Notes under the pieces: model-generated
Told to the model about the DNA's origin: nothing
The model's database searches: none
Seen by the model: only the letters and a program-made list of their open reading frames with translations
NCBI RefSeq assembly: GCF_008639165.1
Contig: NZ_CP029197.1
Location: forward strand, 6,762,001-6,826,000
Reading direction: 5' to 3'
Length of the DNA: 64,000 nt
Source: Streptomyces venezuelae ATCC 10712
Lineage (GTDB): Bacteria; Actinomycetota; Actinomycetes; Streptomycetales; Streptomycetaceae
Position numbers and translations under genes: made by a program
In this document: positions 9,024 to 16,416 of the stretch, in pieces
Layout of the letters: each line of letters opens with the position of its first letter
How positions within the stretch are numbered: the first letter of the stretch is position 1

Positions 9024-10829
9024 CTAGGAGAGCTCGGCGGCCAGTTCTTCGATCGTGGGCCGCAGGTAGAGCGTGCGGGCGGAGACGTCCTGGCCGGTCT
9101 CCCGCCGGAGCGCGGCGATGAGCTGCGCGGCGAGCAGGGAGTGCCCGCCCAGCGCGAAGAAGTCGTCCCGCACGCCCACGGGTTCCACGCCGAGGACCTC
9201 GCCCCACAGTGCCGCCAGGCGCTCTTCGAGCGGGGTGCGCGGCAGGACCAGGGGGGTGCCGAGGCCGCGGGCGACGCGGGTGGTGGCGGGCAGGGCCTTG
9301 CGGTCGACCTTGCCGTTGCGGTTCAGCGGGAGTTCGGGCCGCAGGAGCACGGCCCAGGGCACCAGGTGGGGCGGCAGTTCGGCGCTCAGGGCCTCGCGGA
9401 GCCGTGCGGCGAGACCGGCCGCGCCGTCCGGTGCGGCCGTGGCGGCCTCGGCCGCTTCGGGCTCGGGGAGGACGTAGGCGAGGAGGCGCTTGTTCCCGGA
9501 GGCGTCGGCCTGCGGGACGACGACCGCGTCGCGCACCTCCGGGTAGCGGGTGAGGACCGCCTCGACATGGCCGGGTTCGACCCGGAAGCCCCGGATCTTC
9601 ACCTGCTGGTCGGCGCGGCCGAGGAACTCGACGAGGCCGTCGGGCCGCCGCCGGACCAGGTCCCCGGTGCGGTACATGCGGGCGCCGGGCTCGGGAGCGT
9701 AGGGGTCGGCCACGAACCGTTCGGCGGTGGCTCCCGGCCGTCCGACGTAACCGCGGGCGAGCCCGTCGCCGGAGGTGTAGAGCTCGCCGGTCTCGCCGTC
9801 CGGCACGGGGCGCAGTTCCGCGTCGAGGATCGCGATGCGGGTGCCCTTGATCGGCCGGCCGATCGGCACGGACTCGTCCGCCGCCGGCGGTGTGTCCGTG
9901 GTCCAGCAGGTGGTGAAGGAGGTGTTCTCGGTGGGCCCGTAGCCGTTGGTGAACAGCAGCCCGGGGTACGCGTCCATCAGCCGGCGCACATGACTGGCCG
10001 AGGCGACGTCGCCGCCGGTCAGGACGTGGCGCACGCCCTCGAAGGCTTCGAGGTGCTGGGTCACCATCTGGTTGAAGAGACCGGTGGTGAGCAGCAGGAC
10101 GGTGACGCCTTCCTGCTGGATCTCCTTGGCGAGCTGGTCGAGTTCGACGGTCCGGCCGGCGTGGACCACCAGCCGGGCGCCGTTCACCAGCGGGCCCCAG
10201 ATCTCGATGGTGGAGGCGTCGAAGGCGACCGGGGCGAGTTCGAGGAAGACGTCGTCGCCGTGGATCTCCATCCAGTCCGGCGCGTACAGCAGCCGGGCGA
10301 CGGCCCGGTGCGGGACGCCGACGCCCTTGGGCTCGCCGGTGGAGCCGGAGGTGTAGCTCACGTAGGCGAGCTGGTCCGGGTGGCCCGCGGGCAGCGCGGC
10401 GGCCTCGGGGCGCGCGGCCGGCTCGTCGGGACCGGGCATGCCGAGCAGCCGGCAGTGCGGCGGGACCCGGCCCGCCCGTTCCTCCTCGGCCACGACCACG
10501 CCGGCCCCCGCGTCCTCCAGGAGGCGGGCGCACCGGCCGTCCGGCTCGCCGGGGTCGACGACCAGATAGGCGGCGCCGGCCTTGAGGACGGCGAGCAGGG
10601 TGACGATGAGCGCGGTGGAGCGGTGGGCGAGCACGCCGACGACGTCGCCGTGCCCCACGCCCGCGTCACGCAGCCGCCGGGCGAAGTCCTCGGCCCGGTT
10701 CTCCAGCTGGGTGTACGTCAGGGTTTCGGTGCCGCACACGACGGCCGGCCGGTGCGGATGCGCGGCAGCCTGCCGGGCCACCTTTTCGTGGATGCAGAGC
10801 GGGGGTTTTCCGGGCTCGTAACCATCCAA
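9024..10829 (-). CDS. NRPS adenylation-carrier (A-PCP) didomain
   Basis: Stand-alone A-PCP of about 601 residues. A-domain motifs appear in order: Y-T-S-G-S-T-G-E-P-K-G, G-Y-G-P-T-E-N-T, Y-R-T-G-D-L, F-R-V-E and N-R-N-G-K-V-D-R-K; the carrier follows with F-F-A-L-G-G-H-S-L. Hand alignment to PheA gives an approximate code D-A-I-L-L-G-G-S-F-K, closest in character to aliphatic (Val/Ile) pockets. Start is uncertain: TTG at 10829 has AGGA upstream; an ATG at 10937 would add an Arg/Pro-rich tail. It heads the leftward operon and probably loads one amino acid for oxidation by the P450 or the 2OG enzyme. Confidence 0.88.
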   Translation of the reverse strand: MDGYEPGKPPLCIHEKVARQAAAHPHRPAVVCGTETLTYTQLENRAEDFARRLRDAGVGHGDVVGVLAHRSTALIVTLLAVLKAGAAYLVVDPGEPDGRCARLLEDAGAGVVVAEEERAGRVPPHCRLLGMPGPDEPAARPEAAALPAGHPDQLAYVSYTSGSTGEPKGVGVPHRAVARLLYAPDWMEIHGDDVFLELAPVAFDASTIEIWGPLVNGARLVVHAGRTVELDQLAKEIQQEGVTVLLLTTGLFNQMVTQHLEAFEGVRHVLTGGDVASASHVRRLMDAYPGLLFTNGYGPTENTSFTTCWTTDTPPAADESVPIGRPIKGTRIAILDAELRPVPDGETGELYTSGDGLARGYVGRPGATAERFVADPYAPEPGARMYRTGDLVRRRPDGLVEFLGRADQQVKIRGFRVEPGHVEAVLTRYPEVRDAVVVPQADASGNKRLLAYVLPEPEAAEAATAAPDGAAGLAARLREALSAELPPHLVPWAVLLRPELPLNRNGKVDRKALPATTRVARGLGTPLVLPRTPLEERLAALWGEVLGVEPVGVRDDFFALGGHSLLAAQLIAALRRETGQDVSARTLYLRPTIEELAAELS

Positions 10830-11285
10830 GGCGGATGCGATCCTTTCGCTTTTCCGCGGCCTGCCGCGGATGCACTGAATTGCAGGCGGGAGGGGCGGTT
10901 TCACGGCACGCCCCGAGAAGGTCTTGGCTGAGATCATACGGGCCTGCGGCCGGTGGGGGGCGGCGCATTCTGGCCAAGATCCATAGGTGCCGGGAGGTGA
11001 AGCCGTGGCCGGTTTTCGGCAATCGGAAGATCCGCCGCCACCTGGTACATCCGTTTGTGGGGCTTTCCTGCTCCGACTACCGGATGCGCGATGCCGATAA
11101 TCGAATGCATTCCTGTCCTGTTCTCCCCCTTCGAGGGGTTTCCCATAGGCAGGCAAAAAGCGGAAGATTTACTTCCGAGAGGCTGAGTCGCGCCGGGTAA
11201 GACACGTATTGACCTGCGCTCCGGGCGCGTGCTTTGCTGATCGATAAGTCGTGTGCCGCCCCCAGCGGGCGTCGAGGAGGAAAGA
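10830..11285 (+). promoter_or_regulatory. Divergent promoter region, no gene
   Basis: 456 bp between the leftward A-PCP operon and the rightward 2OG-oxygenase operon, visibly less GC-rich than its surroundings. A candidate -35 TTGACC at 11209-11214, then 18 bp, then TTTGCT at 11233-11238, would serve the rightward operon; GAGGAGG stands before its ATG. No TCAG repeats on an 11-bp period are present, unlike the promoters of the right-hand operons. Confidence 0.5.
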
Positions 11286-11963
11286 ATGCGTTATTGCCTG
11301 CACAGCTCGATCGGTCACATAACGGACGCCATGATCGAGAGTTATGCAGAATTGCCGCTCGATCAATTCCTGAAGGACGGCGACCGATTCCGCTACCGCG
11401 CTTTCGGGCGGGCCGCGATCAAGGGTGACTCGATCGAATGGCTCACCGATCTCTCCTTCTTCCAGGCCAAGAAGATCAACCACTACGCCGGCGGATTCAC
11501 CCGGCAGGCCATCCCGCTGGGCCCGGCCGCCCAGGAATTCACCGAGCGGCTCGTGCGCGACCCGCGGACCCGTGAGCTGCTCAACGCCGAAGAGTTCGAG
11601 ATCAACTGTCACCAGATCCGCATCGTCGCCACCGACGACGAGGTCGGCCTCCCGGTCCCCGAGGGCTTCCACCGCGACGGCTACGACCTGGTCTCCGCCA
11701 CCTGCATCGCGCACGACAACATGTCCGGCGGCATCTCCCTGGTCCGCGAGGCCAAGGTCGACGGCGTCGAGAGCGACGAGGGGGACATGCTGTTCGAGCG
11801 GGTGATGGCACCCGGCGAGACCCTCTACTTCGCCGACGAGCACGTCGTCCACTACGTCACGCCCATCACCCCGAAGGTGCCGGGCCGGCCGGCCTACCGC
11901 GACGTGGTCGTCACCACCTACGACGTCAGCGGACGCGGTGGCCTGGCGGACGACGAATGCTGA
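11286..11963 (+). CDS. 2OG-Fe(II) dioxygenase, free amino-acid hydroxylase type
   Basis: 225-residue protein resembling the compact 2OG-Fe dioxygenase family that includes L-isoleucine 4-hydroxylase. The iron-binding H-x-D is seen as F-H-R-D (His129, Asp131) and the distal His in H-V-V-H-Y (His186 or His189). ATG start preceded by GAGGAGG. It overlaps the following ATP-grasp gene by 7 bp, so oxygenase, ligase and MbtH form one transcript. Hydroxylation of an aliphatic amino acid fits the hydrophobic pocket read for the divergent A-PCP enzyme; substrate and position are inference. Confidence 0.82.
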   Translation: MRYCLHSSIGHITDAMIESYAELPLDQFLKDGDRFRYRAFGRAAIKGDSIEWLTDLSFFQAKKINHYAGGFTRQAIPLGPAAQEFTERLVRDPRTRELLNAEEFEINCHQIRIVATDDEVGLPVPEGFHRDGYDLVSATCIAHDNMSGGISLVREAKVDGVESDEGDMLFERVMAPGETLYFADEHVVHYVTPITPKVPGRPAYRDVVVTTYDVSGRGGLADDEC

Positions 11964-13270
11964 ACCGCACCGCCGCCGAGCGCAACGGCGGCCGCTACCT
12001 GCTGCTGCTCGGCGCCGACATCCCGCTGCGCGAGCGGGCCGTCGTCTCCGCCCTGCGCAGCTACCCCGGCCCCGTCCTCGGCATGAGCACCCGTCCGGCG
12101 GCCCCGCTGGCGAACCGGTTCTTCGACCATGTGCTCAAGGCCGACTACTACAACGCCGAACAGGCCCTCGCGGCCGTCCGGGAGTTCGAGAAGGAGACCG
12201 GCCTGCGGCCGGACGCCGTGGTGCCCGTCATCGAGATGACCGTGCACGTCTCCGTGGCGATCGCCCGCCACTACGACCTGCCCACCCTCTCCGACGACTG
12301 CCTGGCCCTGGCCCGGGACAAGCACGCGATGAAGCTGGCCTTCGAGCGGGCCGGCGTCCCCTGCGCGCGGCACCGGACCTTCGGCACCCTCGACGAACTG
12401 CGCGCGGCCGCCGACGAACTCGGCCTCCCGCTGGTCCTGAAGCCCCGGGACTTCGCCGGCAACGTCGGCACCGTCCTGGTGTCCTCGGCGGAGGACCTCC
12501 CCGCGGCCTTCGACTACTGCCGCGACGGACTCCTGGAGGTCGCCCCCACCTACGACTTCGCCGACGGCCGCTACCAGGCCGAGGAGTTCGTCGACGCCCC
12601 GTACGAGGTCTCCGTCGAGGTCGCCAACCTCGGTGGGGAGCGCGCCGTCCTCGCCGTCACGGACAAGTCCAAGGCCGGGGCCCCCTACTTCTCCGAGATG
12701 GGCCAGCTGGTGCCCAGCGCCGAGACGCACAACGAGGCCCTGCGCCAGGTCGCGCTCGACGCCTGCGAGGCCCTGCTCATCGACCGGGGCGTCGCCCACG
12801 TCGAGGTCCTGGTCGACGGGGACCGGCTCAGCGTGGTCGAGGTCGCCGCCCGTCCCGGCGGCGACGGCATCATGGACCTGGTCGAGCGGGTCTACGGCTA
12901 CAGTCCGTACGACGTCCACATCGCCTCTTACCACGGTTCGATCGACCGGCTCCCGGAATTCCCCACCGTACCTCTGGGGATCGGTGCGACGGCCTTTCTC
13001 AAGACACCGCCCGGCACCGTCACCGAAGTGCGGCCGCTGCCCGACACCACGCACCGGGAAATCACCCTCCACCCCACCGCCAAAGCCGGTGACCGCTCGC
13101 GCAGCGACGGTTCCTACATGGCCCGCGCCGGAATCCTGGAGTGTTTCGCGGACGGTCCCGACCACGATCCGCGGGCCTTCCGCGCCGAGGTGGACGAGCT
13201 CGCGAGGACCCGCGCCGGGCAGATCTTCACCGTGGAACCCGCCCCCGGCGACGGGGATGACCTGCGATGA
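11957..13270 (+). CDS. ATP-grasp ligase
   Basis: 437-residue ATP-grasp enzyme. After a pre-ATP-grasp domain come L-V-L-K-P-R-D near residue 155 and E-V-A-A-R-P-G-G-D-G-I-M-D near 300, the ATP/Mg-binding core shared with the ligase at 4579. The C-terminal 100 residues are a further beta-rich domain of the type found in dipeptide-forming ligases. Overlaps the oxygenase stop by 7 bp and the MbtH start by 4 bp (ATGA). Likely forms an amide between an amino acid, perhaps hydroxylated by its partner, and a second amine. Substrates not determinable by eye. Confidence 0.85.
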   Translation: MLNRTAAERNGGRYLLLLGADIPLRERAVVSALRSYPGPVLGMSTRPAAPLANRFFDHVLKADYYNAEQALAAVREFEKETGLRPDAVVPVIEMTVHVSVAIARHYDLPTLSDDCLALARDKHAMKLAFERAGVPCARHRTFGTLDELRAAADELGLPLVLKPRDFAGNVGTVLVSSAEDLPAAFDYCRDGLLEVAPTYDFADGRYQAEEFVDAPYEVSVEVANLGGERAVLAVTDKSKAGAPYFSEMGQLVPSAETHNEALRQVALDACEALLIDRGVAHVEVLVDGDRLSVVEVAARPGGDGIMDLVERVYGYSPYDVHIASYHGSIDRLPEFPTVPLGIGATAFLKTPPGTVTEVRPLPDTTHREITLHPTAKAGDRSRSDGSYMARAGILECFADGPDHDPRAFRAEVDELARTRAGQIFTVEPAPGDGDDLR

Positions 13271-13473
13271 CGAACCCGTTCGACGACCCGGAGGGCCGCT
13301 TCCTCGTGCTCGTGAACGACAAGGGACAGCATTCGCTGTGGCCCGGCGGGATCGACGTTCCGCAGGGCTGGAAGTCCGTCTACGGCGTTTCCCTCCGGGA
13401 CTCCTGCGTCGAGTACATCGAAGCCAGTGCGAACGACACGAGCCGGGGCGATTCCCCCGGAAGGGCCGTATGA
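13267..13473 (+). CDS. mbtH: MbtH-like NRPS chaperone
   Basis: 68-residue MbtH-family protein: N-P-F-D-D start, L-V-N-D-K-G-Q-H-S-L-W-P core and V-P-Q-G-W-K followed by the R-D-x-C-x-x-Y-I-E helix. These proteins bind adenylation domains and promote their folding and activity. The usual end of the family (W-T-D-x-R-P after the helix) is missing; here the chain runs into A-N-D-T-S-R-G. The canonical Trp residues in S-L-W-P and G-W are kept. Probable partners are the A-PCP didomain in the divergent operon and the NRPS at 57519. Confidence 0.9.
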   Translation: MTNPFDDPEGRFLVLVNDKGQHSLWPGGIDVPQGWKSVYGVSLRDSCVEYIEASANDTSRGDSPGRAV

Positions 13474-13568
13474 GAAATTCATGACCGATCCGTGAATTCT
13501 TGGCTACCGCGGACACCGCGCCAGGCCGGATACTCGATGCGATCGTGGTGTCAAGTCGAGGAATACTC

Positions 13569-14207
13569 GTGCGGAGTATGGGTGAACCCGGGACCGTGCA
13601 CCTCTGGTCCCTGCGAGAGGACGTCGCTGTCGAGCGGGAGGGCGACGGCGGTCTTCTGCTCGTCGGCCCCTGGGGCGGCGAGCGCATCGGTGATGCCCAT
13701 CCGGTGCTGCGCGAGGCCCTCTACCGGATGGAGCTCGGGCCCGTCCTGCTGAGCAACGTCGGCCCCGCGCCCGACGGCCCGGTCTACCGGGCCGGCGTGT
13801 ACCTGGTGCTCCTCCCCGCGCTGCAGCGGCTCTCCCACCTGGTCGTGCGCACCCTGGGCCTCGCGGACCTGCGGGGCCCGCTCCTCTCGGTACTGCCGCT
13901 CACCCGGCCCGCGGTGTTCGTGCTGCCGCGGCTGGGCGAGACGGACCAGGTCCGGCTGCGCCAGGGCGTCACGCTGCTCCTGGAGTCCAAGGGCTTCCGG
14001 CTCGAACGGGGCGGCGCGGAGTACCGGGTGCAGCTGCACCGCCCGGAGCCGATGTGGGTGGTCGCGATGCTGGCCGTCTCCGTCACGCCCGAGGCGGTGG
14101 CGCGTGCCCTGCCGCTGCCGCTCTCGGTGACCAGGGAGATCCTGGAGTACCTGGCGGCGGCGGGGATGCTCGTACGGGAGGGCCAGGCGGAGGAGCCTTC
14201 GCTGTGA
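13569..14207 (+). CDS. SagB N-terminal-domain-like protein without the flavin domain
   Basis: About 212 residues. The beginning (L-W-S-L-R-E-D-V-A-V-E, later L-G-P-V-L-L-S-N-V) matches, from memory, the N-terminal region of SagB-type dehydrogenases of azole-forming RiPP systems, but no FMN nitroreductase domain follows; the rest looks helical and winged-helix-like near the C-terminus. GTG at 13569 is preferred because GAGGA lies 7 bp upstream; TTG at 13500 is the longest option. It is 2.2 kb from a YcaO cyclodehydratase. It may be a partner or leader-binding component; function otherwise unknown. Confidence 0.5.
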   Translation: MRSMGEPGTVHLWSLREDVAVEREGDGGLLLVGPWGGERIGDAHPVLREALYRMELGPVLLSNVGPAPDGPVYRAGVYLVLLPALQRLSHLVVRTLGLADLRGPLLSVLPLTRPAVFVLPRLGETDQVRLRQGVTLLLESKGFRLERGGAEYRVQLHRPEPMWVVAMLAVSVTPEAVARALPLPLSVTREILEYLAAAGMLVREGQAEEPSL

Positions 14208-14292
14208 CGGTCGGCGCGGGCCTTGCCCGGAGGTCCGGTGCGGGCCTCGCCCGTCGGGCCGGTGCGGCTCTTCGCGCTGACGCCCGTCCCGG

Positions 14293-14904
14293 TCAGAGCA
14301 GCCAGTCGGCGTCCATCGCGATCTTGATGGCGTCCACCCGGTTGCGCGCGTTCAGCTTGGTCACCACGGACGTCAGGTAGTTGCGCACAGTCCCCAGCGA
14401 GAGTCTCAGCCGGCCCGCGATCTCGATCGGCTCGAGGCCCTCCGCCGCCAGCCGCAGCACTTCCGTCTCCCGGGTCGTCAGCGGGCTCTGCGAGCTGTTC
14501 CACGCGGAGAGCGCCAGCTGGGAGTTGATCACCCGTCGGCCGGCGGCCACGTTCCGTACGGCCTCGGCCAGTTCGTTCGGCGGGGCGTCCTTGAGCAGGA
14601 AGCCGGCGACCTGGGCGGACAGCGCGCGGCGGAGCGCTCCGGGGCGGCCGAGACTGGTGAGGATGAGGGCCCGGCACTCCGGCAGCTGTTCACGCAGCTC
14701 GGCGGCGGCGGTGAGGCCGTCCGTGCCGGGCAGGTCGATGTCGATGATGGCGACGTCCGGGCGGTGCTCCAGGGCGGACGGCACGATCTGGTCGCCGCGT
14801 TCGAGCTCGCAGACCACTTCGAGGTCGTCCTCCAGGTCGAGCAGGGCCACGAGCGCACCGCGCACCATGTTCATGTCCTCGGCCAGCAGAATGCGGATCG
14901 GCAT
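14293..14904 (-). CDS. NarL/LuxR-family response regulator
   Basis: 203-residue two-component regulator. Receiver domain with acidic pair L-L-A-E-D near residue 10, phospho-acceptor Asp in I-I-D-I-D-L-P-G-T-D, and Lys in F-L-L-K-D-A-P; C-terminal LuxR helix-turn-helix (L-T-T-R-E-T-E-V-L-R ... G-T-V-R-N-Y). It is 51 bp downstream of the histidine kinase gene in the same direction. Targets are unknown; the neighbouring YcaO pair is one possibility. Confidence 0.95.
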   Translation of the reverse strand: MPIRILLAEDMNMVRGALVALLDLEDDLEVVCELERGDQIVPSALEHRPDVAIIDIDLPGTDGLTAAAELREQLPECRALILTSLGRPGALRRALSAQVAGFLLKDAPPNELAEAVRNVAAGRRVINSQLALSAWNSSQSPLTTRETEVLRLAAEGLEPIEIAGRLRLSLGTVRNYLTSVVTKLNARNRVDAIKIAMDADWLL

Positions 14905-14955
14905 GATGAAGGTCCTTCCCGGCCGGATCGCGGCCGTCGGGGGCAGGGTGCGCGG

Positions 14956-16293
14956 TCAGACCGCCGGGTCCGGAAGGGGCCGCGGGTCGTCGTCGGGTGA
15001 GGCGGGTGAGGCGGGGGAGGCGGGGGAGGCGGGTGAGGCCGGAGAGGCCGGGCCCGCCGGGGCGGCGGGCTCCGGGCAGAGGGGGTCCGCCGCGGAGGCG
15101 GGGCCCCCGGCGGGGCGGGCCGGTGCCTCGGCCGTCAGGCTGAACGTTCCTGCCGGACCCCGTGCGACCGTGAGCCGGCCGGAGGCGTTCAGGAGCCGCG
15201 CCCTGAGGTTGCCGAGACCGCTGCCGCTGTCGGGCGACTCGTCACGGTACGCGGGATCCACCCCGTCGTTGATGACGGTGAGCCGGACCCAGCCGTGCTC
15301 CTGGACGGCCTCCAGCGTGCACGTACGGACGTCGGAGTGGCGCAGCAGGTTCGTCACCGCCTCGCGGAGCACGGCGGCGAGCATCGAGTCCACCTGCCCG
15401 TCGAGCCCGGCCAGCCGGATGTCGGTGCGCACGTCGACGTCGGCGGCCTGGAGCAGCGACCGGGCCGCTCCCAGCTCCTGTTCGAGCGACATCCGGCGCA
15501 GTCCGCTGGAGACGGAGCGGACGTCGGCGAGCGACTGGCGGGAGATGACGAGGACTTCGCTCACCTCGTGCATCGCCCGCTCCGGATGGGTGGGGATCAG
15601 CCGGTGGATGAGCTCGCTCTTCAGCGTGATCGCGGAGAGCGTGTAGCCGAGGAGGTCGTGCAGGTCGCGGGCGAAGCGGAGCCGCTCCTTGGTGACGGCG
15701 AGGCCCGCGAGCTGGCCCCGGGTGGCGTGCAGGGCCTGCACGAGCTCCGTCATGCGGGACAGGCCGAAGACGACGAGGCCGGTCAGCAGCGTGGACAGGC
15801 AGAGGTAGAAGGTCTCCTGGAAGGTCAGGCCGTCGAGGGTCGGCGGGCCCAGCATGGTGAGTCCGACGACGCCGTACGCGGGCCAGGCCCAGCGGCTGGG
15901 CAGGAGCAGCAGCAAGGAGCCCGCAAGGAAGCCGGCCATGGCTCCCCACTGGGAGTGGAACACGGCGATCGGCAGATACGTGAGCAGTGCCTGCGCGGAC
16001 AGCGTCGTCGCCCACCGCCGCACGGGGGCGTGGCGGGCTCCGGGCCGGGAGTGGCTCAGCTGGAGGAAGAAGATGAGGACCAGGCAGACGCCCGAGGTGA
16101 TCAGCTCGGGGAGACGGTGCTGTTCGCCCGCGAGGTTCAGTGCCGTCACGCTCAGATAGCCGAGCAGGGCCACCGTGAGGATGTTCCGGGCAAGCCGTGG
16201 GGCGGGCAGGTCGTGGGCGTCGAGGGGTGACCTCGTCGTGCCCGCGTCCGGTAACCCGTCCTGGTGCGCGCTGTGTTCATCGTGACGTGGCAT
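14956..16293 (-). CDS. Histidine kinase (HisKA_3 type)
   Basis: 445-residue membrane sensor. An N-terminal half with about six hydrophobic segments precedes the dimerisation/phosphorylation helix R-F-A-R-D-L-H-D-L-L-G-Y and a HATPase domain with G-L-G-N-L-R. No large extracellular sensor domain is visible, so it probably senses membrane or intramembrane signals as DesK-like kinases do. The C-terminus carries a Pro-Ala-Ser tail encoded by a 9-bp tandem repeat. ATG at 16293 chosen; the longer frame adds a basic leader before the first membrane segment. Pairs with the downstream response regulator. Confidence 0.92.
   Translation of the reverse strand: MPRHDEHSAHQDGLPDAGTTRSPLDAHDLPAPRLARNILTVALLGYLSVTALNLAGEQHRLPELITSGVCLVLIFFLQLSHSRPGARHAPVRRWATTLSAQALLTYLPIAVFHSQWGAMAGFLAGSLLLLLPSRWAWPAYGVVGLTMLGPPTLDGLTFQETFYLCLSTLLTGLVVFGLSRMTELVQALHATRGQLAGLAVTKERLRFARDLHDLLGYTLSAITLKSELIHRLIPTHPERAMHEVSEVLVISRQSLADVRSVSSGLRRMSLEQELGAARSLLQAADVDVRTDIRLAGLDGQVDSMLAAVLREAVTNLLRHSDVRTCTLEAVQEHGWVRLTVINDGVDPAYRDESPDSGSGLGNLRARLLNASGRLTVARGPAGTFSLTAEAPARPAGGPASAADPLCPEPAAPAGPASPASPASPASPASPASPDDDPRPLPDPAV
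14996..15049 (+). repeat. Six-copy 9-bp tandem repeat inside kinase gene
   Basis: Six consecutive near-identical copies of GGTGAGGCG. On the coding (minus) strand they encode the repeated P-A-S / S-P-A tail of the histidine kinase. The array is in frame, so copy-number slippage would change tail length without frameshift. Confidence 0.9.
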
Positions 16294-16416
16294 TGGTCCG
16301 TCCGCCCGTTGGTGCCCTGTCCGTGGCCTCTGATGCTCCCGTGGTGCGGGCATGCGGAGCCGAGTGTATGCGTTCCGCACGAACACCGGCGCGATTAAGC
16401 GGGGCCGGTGTAGAGG

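Noticed and set aside
10830..10937. ATG at 10937 as start of the A-PCP protein
   Set aside because: The extra 36 residues look noncoding and the region resembles a promoter; TTG at 10829 is preferred, though not certain.
14996..15049. CRISPR-like short repeats
   Set aside because: The units are contiguous 9-mers without spacers and are in frame within the kinase gene.
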